From Candidula unifasciata (Eukaryota; Mollusca; Gastropoda; Stylommatophora; Geomitridae), in NCBI GenBank assembly GCA_905116865.2, contig CAJHNH020003135.1:347501-411500 (forward strand): a DNA stretch of 64,000 nt. The letters run 5' to 3'. Every line of letters starts with the position of its first letter. Within the stretch, counting starts at the first letter, position 1. The notes below the pieces were generated by a model. The model searched no databases. It worked only from the letters and a program-made list of their open reading frames with translations, and was not told where the DNA came from. Position numbers and translations under genes: made by a program. This document shows, piece after piece, positions 37,801-52,800 of this stretch.

Positions 37801-40800
37801 TTGGAGACTTTATGTCTTTGTGATTGGAGAATATTTTGTAGAATATTTTTCTGTGTGATTGGAGACTTTTTGTCTATGTGGCTGAAAGGTATTTTTTTCT
37901 TCTTCAGATTTGCAAAGATCATTTGACAAGGATTTTCAGAAAGGTCTGGTCACTGTTGATGGTTGGAAGCAGAATGCTACTGAAGAAACCGTCCTGGCAT
38001 ACAAGCTGCTGGTGCAGACGGGAGATGTGGATAATCCAATCAACAAGGAACAGGTAAAGATCTCTTTTAAATCTCTCTGTGTGTCTGTCGAAATGTTGTT
38101 TTGTGCACGTTTTTTTGCTTCCCCGTTTCGTTAAGCTTTTTAGTCACATTTCACTGGAATTTCTCTACTCCAGCTTATCCTTAACAAAAACCTATGCTAG
38201 GTAAAATAATGACCTAATAAGTGAAACATGGCGGTAAAGTCTGTTGAAACATGTGTGGGTTCTGTCTGGGATGTCAAGATAGGAGACATTTTTATCAACT
38301 CTTTATCAGAGGGAGTACTGGCCCACTAAGTCACCATTGTACTCAAAGTTGTGTGGAACTAAAAGGAAAACCCTAAAATCTGTCAACTTGTCTGTGGGTG
38401 TAAATCCGAAAACAAACAGGAAGAAGAAGAAACTCTTCATGGAAATTAAAAGTATTATTGGGGAGGGGGGGGGGGTGTTTGCAGGGATGTTGATTGTGAT
38501 AACATAACATTTTATGGCATTATCAGGAATCGTATGATTATGTATACTTCTGCAGATCACCCGTATTCGCCTGGTGGATGACAGAAACAACATCAATCCT
38601 CCAGCCTTCTACAATTACCTGACAGCATGGATCACAAACGATGCCATGGCTTACTCATCTTCAATGGCAAATCTCCACCCGCTGCCCAAATATTGGCTGC
38701 ATGATCCGACCGATGAGAACACAGAGAGTGAGTTAGTCAAAGCTTGTGTCGTAGATTAGACTTTTTCTTCCTTTCTTCTTCGCGTTCACTGGCTGTAGAC
38801 TTCAGCAGAAAGTTCTGGCTGTTCATCCACCTCAATATTTTAGTCTTGTTCCAGAACCTGAGTGTTGTATGCACATCAGTTTTACAGATCTTTCTTATTG
38901 TATGCATACTGCTGGTTCCTTGCCTTCAGGCAGATGCAATCTGACTTCAAAAGAATCCCACCCCCCCCCCCTTCCCCAGTTAGTCAACTTGTATGACATG
39001 CTTGCTGGGGAGGCCGTGGGTCTATTCTTATTTGTCCCACAATGGGGCCTGGAACCCACAAGGGGAGGGCAAATTTATGGTAGATAATTCTGTAGCCACA
39101 TGAAGGGGAGGAGATGTCTGCTTCAGGTTGAAAGGTCACTTCTTGACCTAGTTGTCAGTCAGCACACAGCTGGACATGTTTCTTTTTTCGTGATAGACAT
39201 ATGGTGCTAGCTCTGTATTTCTGCAGATTAGTCATTACTAACTCAATGTTGTGATCAGTGCCAGGTTGGCCACCTTGACTTCCATAGATATTTTCTGGTA
39301 CTCACTCAGGCGATGTCAATAAAGGAGACCATACCAGTTTTTTTAAAGCTGTCTTTATAGCGTCGTGAATATGTTACCACAAGTGATGCTGTTCGTACGT
39401 GACGCGAATAAAAGGGGACAGAAAAGATAGATATAGGTTACAAAAAATTTTGAATATTTATTCCTGCTGAATGGAGAACCAATATTATATGAATGAGGCA
39501 ATTTTTCGAAGTTACACACACTGCGGCAACATTTTAAGACAAGGACATAGATTTTTAGCTTTACCCGGTTCAAGCCGGTAATCAGTTGCCCTGAGAACAT
39601 ACCATTAATCAGTTGACCTGAGAACATGCCATTAATTAGTTGCCCTAAGAATATACAAGTAATCAGTTGACCTGAGAACATACCAGTAATCAGTTGCCCT
39701 GAGAACATACCAGTAATCAGTTGACCTGAGAACATACCAGTAATCAGTTGACCTGAGAACATACCAGTAATCAGTTGCCTCTTTAACTTCTCATGAGCCG
39801 TTACATAAATCAGCCATTCCGTGAATCCACAAGATCATTATTGCTAATTATCTACTGGTTTAAACTGTTATGAACATACCATTCCCTGTGTGAAATAGAC
39901 CCGCTGCCTCCCTAACCAGCATGCTGTAGGAGGCGACCAATCAGGGATGTTTCCTTGACATGTTGTAGGAGGCGACCAATCAGGGCTGTTTCCTTGACAA
40001 GTAGGAGGCGACCAATCAGGGATGTTTCCTTGACATGTAGGAGGCGACCAATCAGGGCTGTTTCCTTGACAAGTAGGAGGCGACCAATCAGGGATGTTTC
40101 CCTGACATGTAGGAGGCGACCAATCAGGGCTGTTTCCTTGACAAGTAGGAGGCGACCAATCAGGGATGTTTCCTTGACATGTTATATGAGGCGACCAATC
40201 AGGGGTGTTTCCTTGACATGTTGTAGGAGGCGACCAATCAGGGCTGTTTCCTTGACAAGTAGGAGGCGACCAATCAGGGATGTTTCCTTGACATGTAGGA
40301 GGCGACCAATCAGGGCTGTTTCCTTGACAAGTAGGAGGCGACCAATCAGGGCTGTTTCCTTGACAAGTAGGAGGCGACCAATCAGGGATGTTTCCTTGAC
40401 ATGTTATAGAAGGCGACCAATCAGGGCTGTTTCCTTGACATGTTGTAGGAGGCGACCAATCAGGGCTGTTTCCTTGACATGTAGGAGGTGACCAATCAGG
40501 GCTGTTTCCTTGACATGTAGGAGGTGACCAATCAGGGATGTTTCCTTGACATGTAGGAGGCGACCAATCAGGGCTGTTTCCTTGACATGTTGTAGGAGGC
40601 AGAGGCAACCAATCAGGGCTGTTTCCTTGACATGTTGTAGGGGGTGACCAATCAGGGCTGTTTCCTTGACATGTTGTAGGGGGTGACCAATCAGGGCTGT
40701 TTCCTTGACATGTTATAGGAGACGACCAATCAGGGCTGTTTCCTTGACATGTTGTAGGGGGTGACCAATCAGGGCTGTTTCCTTGACATGTTGTAGGAGG

Positions 40801-43800
40801 CAACCAATCAGGGCTGTTTCCTTGACATGTTGTAGGGGGTGACCAATCTGCCTAAGAGGCACTACAACAAACATAAGCCAGATCTGGAAAATGCAGGCGC
40901 ATGCAATACTTAAGTTCTGGATCAAGACCAACAACAGAACTTTCCACCGGAGTTTATAGCCGGTGAGCTATAAGAAGGAGAGGAAAAACATAGTATAAAC
41001 AGTTGACCACCACTAACCATGTAATTAATCATTACGTTTAATTTCAGTTCACAAGGCTCAACATTTAGTCTTTGCACAGATACCATTCTACCTGTCTAAC
41101 ATCTCAGGTACTGAGGAAATTATTGATATGATAAAGGTAAGTTTTTTTATGCAATTTAAAGTTTGTTTCTTGCATGTTTTTCTTTTTTTTTTAAATTAAT
41201 CAGAAATCCAGCACATGCATCATTTTCTTTCTTCTTTTTTCTCTTCTTCCCCTGTGAAGCATATGCCCTCAGACAACGTGTGTCAAGTTGTCTGATCTTA
41301 TACTATTACATGCTGCTCATCCCGTGTCCCCTATCTTTTTTACTTCACTCTCTAGCTCCCATCTCTGTATTTTTTGGAGTCTGCCTTTTTCTTTTGACCT
41401 AGTGGGTTCCATTACAAAGACATTCTTTTTTTTTCTTTGTCAGCCAGTTTTATTTATTTATGTTTTTATTTTCTTTAAAGTATAGACTGTAATATTTGTT
41501 TTTAACATCAATGTTTTATTGCAAGGTTAATACAGTGCAGGAGACTGAGTTGTTAAACAACAAACCTTTCTGTCGTTATCTTATCAGGCGTAATGGCAAT
41601 ATAAATCTTACCCCATATTTTCAGATGAACTGGATGGAACTCAGCGAATGATGAGGTCGGTATCATGCCGGCCACTTTTACTTCCCCAAAAATTTCTAGG
41701 TGGGTTTTGGGCTGTGTCAGCTTAGAGTCAAGGTCACCGAGAAAAGCCTCATTTTGAGGAGAAATTCAAACTCATGGCTAAAGGTGTTGTTCGTCCATCA
41801 CAAGTGATGGCGACCACTTTCATCCAAAGTAGAAATGATCAATGATTATGAGTGATGATGATAGCTGGATGAAAGTAACTTGCGCTAGGACTTAGATTTG
41901 AAAGTGAGGAAGAGTTGCGCTATTCGTCGACCTCTCTCTCTCGCCTGTGTCCATCTTGATCCAATGGCAGAACAATATCAAGATGATTGGAAATGGGCCT
42001 AGAGGCAAATTGATGACCAAGGCATCCTAAGTGGCTAAGGGGCAGAACGCTAGCAGCTGTGCCATCTCAGCTTCCATACTATTAATTTAAAATGTCCATA
42101 AGACAGCTACATGAGAAACATAATATGTTGGTCAGAAATATTGACTTGTTAGACTTCAATTTGTTCCAGGAAATCAGGGAAATATGTGATGAGTTTTCCG
42201 AGGAAGGACTGCCTAACTTTCCCACCGGGGTCCCCTTCACATTTTATGAGCAGTACATCAACCTCCGCTTCTACCTGACCTTGTCCATTGTCTGTGTGCT
42301 GGCGGTGACCTTTGTGGTCCTCACTGTTGTCTTGATGAACCCCTGGATTGCTTTTCTTGTGGTAAGTTGAGGGTGAAGGTGTACGTACGTGCTCATGAGT
42401 CAGTGAATGAGAGAGAGAGAGAGAAAGAGTGGAGAGAGAGAGAGAGAGAATGAATATATGAATCTGGGATTTTGTCAGTATTGTGGTTAAGTTAGTAAGT
42501 TTATATAAGAAAAGAAAATTGCATGTGAAAAAAGTTTGGGCTTTTGTCAACTCTTTGAGTCCCAGGAAACGCATCATACATTCATAGTTACTGCCTAGAC
42601 GCCCAATAAACGCATAATGGGCCGATTGTACGTCTCTCTTGACTCCCCCTTGGGCCTGTGATGCTAAATCCTCTGGGACTGAAAGAGTTAATTTAAAGGG
42701 ATAAGCTTATAATAAAAATGTGCTTCATGTGTGAGAAAGTTAGGATTTTGTTTATGTCAAGAGTTGATGATATTCTTTTTGTAAAGTGATTATTTTTGTT
42801 GAAGATATGGAGAGTTTGAGATTAGCTTATGCTGAATTGGGACTCTGCTCTTGCTGCTGTAGATGGGGGTGGAGCACTTATGGGAATGAATGCCCTGAAT
42901 GCTGTGATGTTGATTCTCAATTCAATTCTCTGGGGCTGAGAAATAACATTCCTAACTAGAGATACATTTGATGTTGCTCCACAGGTGTTTGTACTGACGA
43001 TGATCATCGTTGAGCTGTTTGGCTTCATGGGAATGATGGGTATTAAACTGAGTGCGGTTCCTGCGGTCATCCTCATCATGTCTGCGGGAATTGGTGTGGA
43101 GTTTACACTTCATGTTGCTGTGGTAAGTTCCACTGCATTCTGCTGCACATGACCTTTTAGGCAATAGTATCATAGCTGTTAAACAAATTAGTGTTACCTT
43201 CCCTTTGGAGTAAACAGTGACACTCATTGTGGAAATGGAAAGGAGGATTGAATTTTACAAACATACAACTATCGAATAGGTCAGTGATAAAATAAACAAC
43301 TTTGCAGGACATCATAAGCCTCTCTTGGCAGTGGGGAAATGTTGCAATGCGAGCTTATAGACTGAAATGGTTGGGTCATATTGAAAAAATGTCAGATGAA
43401 AGAGAAGTAAAAACTGTATATACAAGAGAGATGAATGGTCGTAGACCACGAGGCAGACCAAGAAGACAGTGGAGAGATAATGTCCAGACAGACCTGCAAA
43501 CATTTGTGTCACCAACGGGAAAGAGAAGGCCAGCCAGAGAGATGAGTGAAGGTGGGTGATATCTGCAGCAATGAACCTCAAGGGCTCGGAATGCTGAAAA
43601 AGAAAAAGAAGAAGAAATGTTTTAAGCTAGTTTGGGTCTGGCATATGGAAAGACATGTTTCGATTGCAAAGACTGTACTTCAAGGAACACTGGAGGGTAG
43701 TCGAAGAAGAGTTTGGGGGTGGGTGGGGTGGGCGTGGTTAAGAGAGAATCTGCAAAGAGGACATGTCCTAAAATAGACATGATGAATTGTTTTACACTTG

Positions 43801-46800
43801 TTCAACAAATAGAAGGTAGATGAAGATGAGTTTTATGTGCTAGTGCTTCCATTGATGCATCGCCATGACTGTAACGGGTTAAAGGTTATGTTATGTCATA
43901 TTATAATGTTATGTTATAAACAAGGCAGGCTGAAAGAGGGATCATGTTGCACGGGAAACAAAGGGTCTCTAAATACTGCCCAGCCTATGGAATGTCTATA
44001 GGCTGTGTTCTTCTTAGAAAGAAAGTTCTGGGTTATTTTTTTCTCTCCACTTTTTGACTATGTCCTGTTCCAGAACTTGAGTTGTGCTTGCATGTCCATT
44101 TAACAGATCTGGCTTATTTTTATGCAGACTATTGGTTCCTTGCCTCTCAGGCAGATATGGTCTGATTTTGAAGAAATGTCCTAGATGCCTTGTATGACTT
44201 ACTTGTTGGGAGGAGGGAGGGTAGCCTATCTCCCCCCCCCCCCAACCTGGTCCCATACTGGACTCGCGTGACACTTCCGAGAAATCACTTGGTCATTATA
44301 GCATAATAAAGTATTGCTTCCTAACTCTGCTTAGTCATTACAACATCGTAAAGTAATCATTCATTACTTTATTATAAATCAGTAACTCATTACAGGCAGC
44401 ATTGTACAGCAGTCATATATTGCTTCACTATAAAGTAGTTATTAACTCATTGGCATCATTATAAAATAATTATTCACTATGTCACTACAAAGTAGTTGTT
44501 CAATCATTACAGCATCATAAATTAATCTTCCACTATTCTGGTATAAAATTGCTGCAACTATATCAGTTATCACTGTCACATATTGTGCATGTGAAAGAAT
44601 AGCCTCATGAAATAGACAGTTAGCAAAAGTAGTGTTTGTTTTGTCTCCAGGGATTTATTACGGCTATTGGCAGTCGGGATCGGAGGATGGCTATGGCCTT
44701 GGAGCACACCTGTGCGCCTGTTATACATGGTGCTGTTTCCACTTTCTTGGGCATTCTCATGTTGGTGGGCACGGATTTTGAGTTCATTGTCAAGTAGGTT
44801 CACAGTGTTCTGTGTTTGTTGTGGCTATCTGTGTTGGTTAGGACTTTTTATGTTTGTTGGGACTGTTATGTTTGCTAAGACTGTCCGTGTTTGTTGGGAA
44901 CTGTCTGTGTTTATTGACACTGTTTGTTTTTGTTGGCACTGTTTGTGTTTGTTGAGATGGGACTGTCTGAAACTGTCTGCATTTGTTGGGACTATCTGTG
45001 TCTGTTGAGACTGTCTGTGTTTGTTGGGACCATCTATGTTTGTTGGGGCAGTCTGTGTTTGTTGGGACTGTCTGTGTTTGTAGCATGTTCCTCTTCCTTA
45101 CTGTAGGATTAACACATCAAGACAGGTCAGTTACAAAAACTGAACAGAGAAATGAAATGGCCATTACTGTAGAACTTTGTCTATCACAAACAATGCTCCA
45201 GCCACAAATATAAGATATTTGTATCTACATTTGCTTTTGTTTTGTGTTTTGCCACAAAAGATTTACTATGGGTTGGTAGGCCATAGGGGGTTAAAAAGTT
45301 GAGAAACACTGATCTGTCTATTCAACTCTTAATCTGTTGTCTCCTGCATGTGTGAATACCAATCAGTATATTAAAATTCTTTTGTCATACTAAAATAAAA
45401 GCTGCTCATTTGGTAGAGATCCATGTGTGGGTCTCGGGTCCCATGGAAGGTGGGGGGGGGGGGGATGATCTGCTGCCACTTAACAAGACAAGCATGTCGG
45501 AAAAGATGTTTTTTTTTTTTAATAGGATGTGCTGGGCAAAAATTTTTTAGATATCACAGTCTAGCTGTAAACATAAACATACCATGCCAACCGCTCTTCT
45601 AAGCAGGAAGGCAAAAGAAGAAGAATGTAATGAGAAAACAGCAAGACATCTTCAGATAGCATGCAAGTGTCAAAGATAGAAATCTAGACACAGGGGTTTT
45701 ATAGAATGGGGGTTTCTTTCTCTCCCAACCATGAATGGAAATCTTCAGTGTAGTTTTTCTGGTCAAACGTTAGCCCATGGTATAGAGAGCCTTGTCAAGC
45801 CACATTGTGTGAACCGTGTACTCGTCTCAAAGTTCATGAAAACACCACTGCTAGCGCGGAGTTCTTTTATCTTCCTTCCTACCTGCCCTGTCCTTTTGTG
45901 TCCGGGCGTTGTCTGTTTGCCCTAGCCAGCTTGAATATCTTATTCAGTGATCCTAGTTTGGGTGGTCTGGTGTCTAAAGATGTGGGTGTTGGCAGAAGGA
46001 CGTGAGGCATCTCAAAGCTCATTTACTGGTGGCCTTTGTTAGCCTGGGATGGCAGCTGGGAATGGGGCGGATGAAGAGAATGGGGCGATGTTATTACAGG
46101 CTAAAACAAATATTCCTCCACACAATTACCGTTGCGGTGACTGTTAGGTATACTACCTTCATTACTGCCATGTTATACATTGGTCTCTTTTTTACTACTG
46201 ATATTTCGGGTTTTAATTACTCTTGCTGTTACTTCTACTGCTGCTGATGATGTTGTTGCTTGTGATGATGTTACCACTGCTGCTGCTGCTGCTACTACAG
46301 TACTACTAATTCTTCTTGCTTTTACTACTACTGCTGCTGCTGTTGACGATTCTTACCACTACTACTGCTTGTGCTGTGATGATGTTACCACTACTATACT
46401 GCCGAGTACTACTAAGTTATTGATCTGGTTGCTTGTGCTGTTACTGCTACTGATGTTGTTGCTGATGTGATGTTACCACTGCTTGTGCTGATGTTGTAGC
46501 TGTTACCACTAACTACTACTGCTGCTACTACATTACTACTACTACTACTACTGCTGCTGATGTTGTTGCTTGTGATGATGCTACCACTACTACTGCTGCT
46601 GCTACTACAGTACTACTAATTCTTCTTAGCGTTCACCGGCTGTAAACTCTGGTGAAAAGTTCTGATTTTGCTCCAGAACTTCAATTTTGCGTGCATATCC
46701 GTTTTACAGACCTGGTTTATTTATATTAAGGTTCTTAGTTCTTGACCTCTGAAGCAACTGCACTTTGGCTTTAAAGGAATTACCCCTAACTATTCCCCTG

Positions 46801-49800
46801 TAGGTCATGCTTGCTAGGGATTTGGTTTGACTGATTTCTGTCGGAGGTGCCTTTGCCAACAGCCGTGGGTCTATTGTCCCTCCAAAATGTCGTTAATTTT
46901 TAGTAAAATAAATCAAAAAGAATTGTCTGAGAAATCACAAAATACCTCTTAAAGGCTGCATTAAAAGAAAATTATGTGCTTTCATAATATCCTACCCCAA
47001 ACAGGGGAAATCCACAGATCACGGGACAGTTTAATATATCAGGGGGTGGTAGATAGGCTGCATACAGTCGTGGGACCTAGGCTGCATGCAGTCATGGGAC
47101 CTAGGCTGCACTCTCTCGTAGGGGAGTTGGGTTTAGGGCCAATTCTATATGTTTTAGTGTGGTTAAAAGCATCAGAAAGCCGGAAAAACCCAGTCTTACC
47201 ACCCTCTAAAATGTTGGACTGTCATGTGATCTGGGGATAGAATATTACGAAAGAACCAAAAATTACATTTGTAAACAAATGACCCCCCCGCCCCCGAAAA
47301 AAAAGATGAATCCCCTACGGATTGTGAGGCCCCACATTACAGCATACTTAGCTCATGCCAAAATCTAGATTTGACTGCTACATATTCTCTGTGACATCCT
47401 ACCAGACACTGTACTTCCTTTCTCGCTCACAACCACTACGCTGTTGGTTCCTTTCTTTATCCCCTCATTCAAACTCTTTATTGCAGCCTTACCCCTAGCT
47501 CTTTATTGCAGCCTTACCCCTAGCTCTTTATTGCAGCCTTACCCCTAGCTCTTTATTGCAGCCTTACCCCTAGCTCTTTATTGCAGCCTTACCACTAGCT
47601 CTTTATTGTAGCCTTACCCCTAGCTCTTTATTGCAGCCTTACCGCTAGCTCTTTATTGTAGCCTTACCCCTAGCTCTTTATTGCAGCCTTACCCCTAGCT
47701 CTTTATTGCAGCCTTACCGCTAGCTCTTTATTGCAGCATCACCCCTAGCTCTTTATTGCAGCCTTATCCCTAGCTCTTTATGGCTGCCTTACCCCTAGCT
47801 CTTTATTGTAGCCTTACCCCTAGCTCTTTATTGTAGCCTTACCCCTAGCTCTTTATTGTAGCCTTACCCCTAGCTCTTTATTGTAGCCTTACCCCTAGCT
47901 CTTTATTGTAGCCTTACCCCTAGCTCTTTATTGCAGCATCACCCCTAGCTCTTTATTGTAGCCTTACCCTACCTTTACTGTAGCCCTTACCCCTCTCTTT
48001 ATTGCAGCCTCACCCCTAGCTCTTTATTGCAGCATCACCCCTAGCTCTTTATTGTAGCCTTACCCCTAGCTCTTTATTGCAGCCTCACCCCTAGCTCTTT
48101 ATTGTAGCCTTACCCCTAGCTCTTTATTGTAGCCTTACCCCTAGCTCTTTATTGCAGCATCACCCCTAGCTCTTTATTGCAGCATCACCCCTAGCTCTTT
48201 ATTGTAGCCTTACCCCTAGCTCTTTATTGTAGCCTTACCCCTACTCTTTATTTGTACCTTACCCCTAGCTCTTATTTAGCCGTACCCCTAGCTCTTTATT
48301 GCAGCATCACCCCTAGCTCTTTATTGTAGCCTTACCCCTAGCTCTTTATTGTAGCCTTACCCCTAGCTCTTTATTGCAGCCTCACCCCTAGCTCTTTATT
48401 GCAGCATCACCCCTAGCTCTTTATTGTAGCCTTACCTCTAGCTCTTTATTGTAGCCTTACCCCTAGCTCTTTATTGTAGCCTCACCCCTGGCTCTTTATT
48501 GTAGCATCACCCCTGACTCTTTATTGTAGCATCACCCCTGGCTCTTTATTGTAGCATCACCCCTGGCTCTTTATTGTAGAACCACCCCTGGCTCTTTATT
48601 GTAGAATCACCCCTGGCTCTTTATTGTAGAACCACCCCTGGCTCTTTATTGTAGAACCACCCCTGGCTCTGTATTGCAGTCTCATGCGGTCTCCCGAGAG
48701 CAGATACTAACAGAAGTAATATTATCACAGGTGGCAATCAGAGACCCAGTGAGGGCAGACGGGCTTGGATGGCGCTCTTTTTATTGGCGGCAGGCAGTAA
48801 ATGCCAACAGGGAGCCTCTGGCACATGTGCCTCTTTAAACGTCGTTCCCTCCGCGCGCGTGTGTGTGTTTGTATGTGTGCGAGAAGGTACCAGGCAGGGC
48901 TGTTTACACTTTTTTGGGAATAGTACCAAAAGGGGTGGTGGGGGGGGGGGGAGGTAAAAAGGTACCAATACACACAAAAAGGTTTCAAATTTTTAATTAG
49001 TAATTTAAAACTGATCTATTTAAAACACATATTTAAAAATGGCTTACCTTATATTTGATAACTGAAATTTTTTGTCTATTTACTGACAACAAACCATGAA
49101 GAAGTTGTCAATGGATATAATCATTCCCTTGTGGGATGCAATTTTTCGTTATTTTGAAGCCCCACCCTGACTCTTGCCAGAAGCCGCAATATAGCCCGAC
49201 CATAAATATGGCCTAATGGCTAAACGCGGTTTCCGGGACCTCTCCACGGGTGATCCTCGTGCGCATGGTGGCACTTTGTGTTATCGGGTGTTTATCGCTT
49301 GTGTGATGTCCTAGTGGGGTAAAATTTACTACTACTAAACCATGAAAAATATTTTTTTTTTAAACCTGTATGAAAACTTTAATTATGCTTTTATTTTATA
49401 GCTTTCCACGCTTGCTCATACTGGCTACTTAAACAGCAATTTAAAAACATAGACAGGAACAATTATAAATGTCACACAATACTTCGAAGTAAAGTTTAAT
49501 CTTAGAAGCTTGAGCATCAGCTAATTGGACTGTTAATCTGTGACAAAAGACATGAGAGAGAGAGAGCCGTCTGCAGATTGTCTGGATAGGCATTCCTACA
49601 CTGGCCTTGGCCAATCAAGTCAAATGATACATTTGCATAAGGTTCATTTTTAGTGCGCTCCCAATCCCCCCCCCCCCCTTTTTTTTTTAAATTTTCAACA
49701 CAATACCAACACTTTTAAAAAAAAATTGATGCACAGTTTTTAACACGTAATGGTTAGTAACCCCGTTGCCAATGTGGGACGCATTTTGTTTTTAATTTGA

Positions 49801-52800
49801 AAGCCCCGTCCTGGTAGACGTCGGGCATCCTAACTATAAATTAGGAGTTGAACGGGGTTTTGGGGGACTTGAGCCGGAGTGATTCTCATCCGAATGGTGG
49901 TACTTTGTGTCACCAGGTGTTTGTCGCTGGTTGTGAGGCCCTGATGGGGTTGAAAATCAGCCAGTTAAGACTCGGCAAGCCAAATATCAATTTTGCACAA
50001 AAGCACAACCTCGGTAGCCCTGCTGCCAGGGAAGACAACCGGTTATCTCTACATTTCTCCCCCTTTGTGTAATCCGATTCACTTTTAACGAATTACAGGT
50101 AAGGGAATTGGGGATTATCTCCGTGACTGACTAGCTTGCTGGTTTGTCTTTCTTTTTGGTCGTGTGTTAAATTAACTTGGAGGAGTGGGGGAGAGGGGCG
50201 CCTCATTCTAAAGTAGGTCTGCAGAAATAGTTCTGGGAAGTAAAGACCAAAGAAATTGTGTCGACTAATCATCCATTAAAGAGCTGTATAAAATATGGTA
50301 TACCCGATACCCCAGCATGTGTATGTGAGGATCTTTTTATTTACATCAGAGGCCAGGATTGTCTGTTCCTTTCGCGCCAAGCACTCGTGTTTAGAAGAAT
50401 GTGTCACTAGCCAAACAGCGCCAAAATGGCTGCTGTAGATGTTAACAAACAGCGCCACCATGTTAGCTTTAGATGTTAACAAACAGCGCCGCTACGTCAG
50501 CTTTAGATGTTGACAAACAGTGCCACTGTGTCAGCTTTAGATGTTAACAAACAGCGCTGCTATATCAGCTTTAGATGTTAACAAACAGCGCCACCAGGTC
50601 AGCTTTAGATGTTAACAAGCAGCGCCACCATGTCAGCTTTAGATGTTAACAAACAGCACCACTATGTCAGCTTTAGATGTTAACAAACAGCGCCACCATG
50701 TCAGCTTTAGATGTTAACAAACAGCGCCACCAGGTCAGCTTTAGATGTTAACAAATAGCGCCTTTATGTCAGCTTTAGATGTTAACAAGCAGCGCCACCA
50801 TATCAGCTTTAGATGTTAACAAACAGCACCACCAGGTCAGCTTTAGATGTTAACAAATAGCGCCTTTATGTCAGCTTTAGATGTTAACGAACAGCGCCTT
50901 TATGTCAGCTTTAGATGTTAACAAACAGCGCCACCATGTCAGCTTTAGATGTTAACAAATAGCGCCTTTATGTCAGCTTTAGATGTTAACAAGCAGCCTA
51001 GCCGATGGCTGACACCACAGAAAGCTGTCCAGCAGGACAAATCCAGAATGCCCAGTTCATCTTTCCAAGATGATTTTAAATTAGGGTACTTCTATTAAAA
51101 ACTTCAAGAAAAACTTGAATAAAATCAACAGATAAGACGCACGGTTTAAATGGTTCGGACATATGACAAGACTACCACCAGATCGATAGTGCGCCATAGA
51201 AAGCCATGGTTCATTTAAAAATAATGGAAGAAAATCCAGAGGTCGACCACGCGAGTTTTGGATAGATGGACTATCGGAGATCGTAAATATAAGCATCTAC
51301 CTAGCACATACCAAGGCTTGCACCCGATGCCTCTTCAAAACCTGACACTAAAAGACAAAAAAAAAATGACTTTCGGGGAGGAGAAGAAGAAGGAGAAAAG
51401 AAGAAAAAGAAGAATTGGTTGAAAAGCCACACTGAGGGCAGTATACGAAACATATGACAGCTGTAGAATTTACGAGATACGATGATCGTTACATGGATCT
51501 AAACGTCCCCAAAGTTACAGGACACAAGGATCGCAACAAGGCACCACCAACAGCGCTAGAATTTACGAGACAAAAGGGTCGCCTCGGGGATCCAACAGGT
51601 CAATGGAAATTGACCAATAGCCCAAGAATTTACGAGACACAAGGATCGCGACAGGAATCTAACAGCTGTAGATTTCACAAAACATGGCGGATGACTACAG
51701 GACCCGACTAACAGCCCTGGAATTCGAACACTGTAAATGTCTTCATGAAAACCGTCTTCATGAAAACCGCTCATTAAAAAGCCCAAGGTCACAGGCGCTC
51801 TCCTGCGAGTAGAACGCATAATTGTACACAGTCCTAGCACAAGTGACCTTGACATTGGCTTGTCGTCTTTGATTCGTTATCCCCGATATAACCTCATCTC
51901 ATCATCATGTAGCAGGTCCTTTGCAGAATGTCGCTCTCATCACAGTCTGCCTGTAAGAAACTTGGTCTCTTTGCCAGTTCTACCGCCTCATGAACTTTCA
52001 CATTCAAGAAGTCACCTATATCCTGTGCCCATCTTCGTGTCGGTCGGCCCCTGCCCCTCCTCCCTGGTACCATGCCTTCTGCTATAATTTTTTCCAATCT
52101 ATCGTGACGCTTGAAAAGACCAAAATTTTTTAGCTTTCGAGAAAGTATGCTGTTTATTAGACAATCTTCCTTGATGTTCAGATCTTTTAAGATGTCAATA
52201 TTTCTCATCTTCTTTGTCCAAGATATTCTGAGAATCTTTCTATAGCATTTCAGCTCAAAAGCCCCTATTCTCTTTCTTAAGGACTGAGAGATAGTCCACG
52301 ACTCACATCCGTATGTAGCCACAGGGAAGATGCATGCTCTCAAAATTCTAATTGTTACCTCCTTGCTGGTGCTCGATATAACCAGTTTGCTAAAAAGATG
52401 TGACGGGCGCTAGGTTTTAAACAAGGGTGATAGATATTGACTCAGCAGTGATTGTACGCTGCCATTCTCTGAGGGTCCACTTGTGAATGTAAGCCCCGAT
52501 TTATGTACATTCCCAGCATGCTTACCTGCACACAGCTGCAGGTTCCTACTGGGCCGGCGTAGTAGGTTCAGGTGCCTTAATTAAAACTTCTTTGAACGTC
52601 GAACGGGTAATTTGTATCTGCCCCATTATTCTTTTATCTAGATTGAGATTTATTTTAACACAAAGGCATGGGTGAGACATGTATAGATTCAAATATACAT
52701 ACACGGACACATACATACATACATACATACATACATACATACATACATACATACATACATACATACATACATACATACATACATACATACATACATACAT

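Noticed and set aside
39868..40803. Repeat protein [13 protein letters not shown] on the minus strand (311 codons)
   Set aside because: Units of 36/39 bp derived from the interior of a SINE, which is non-coding.
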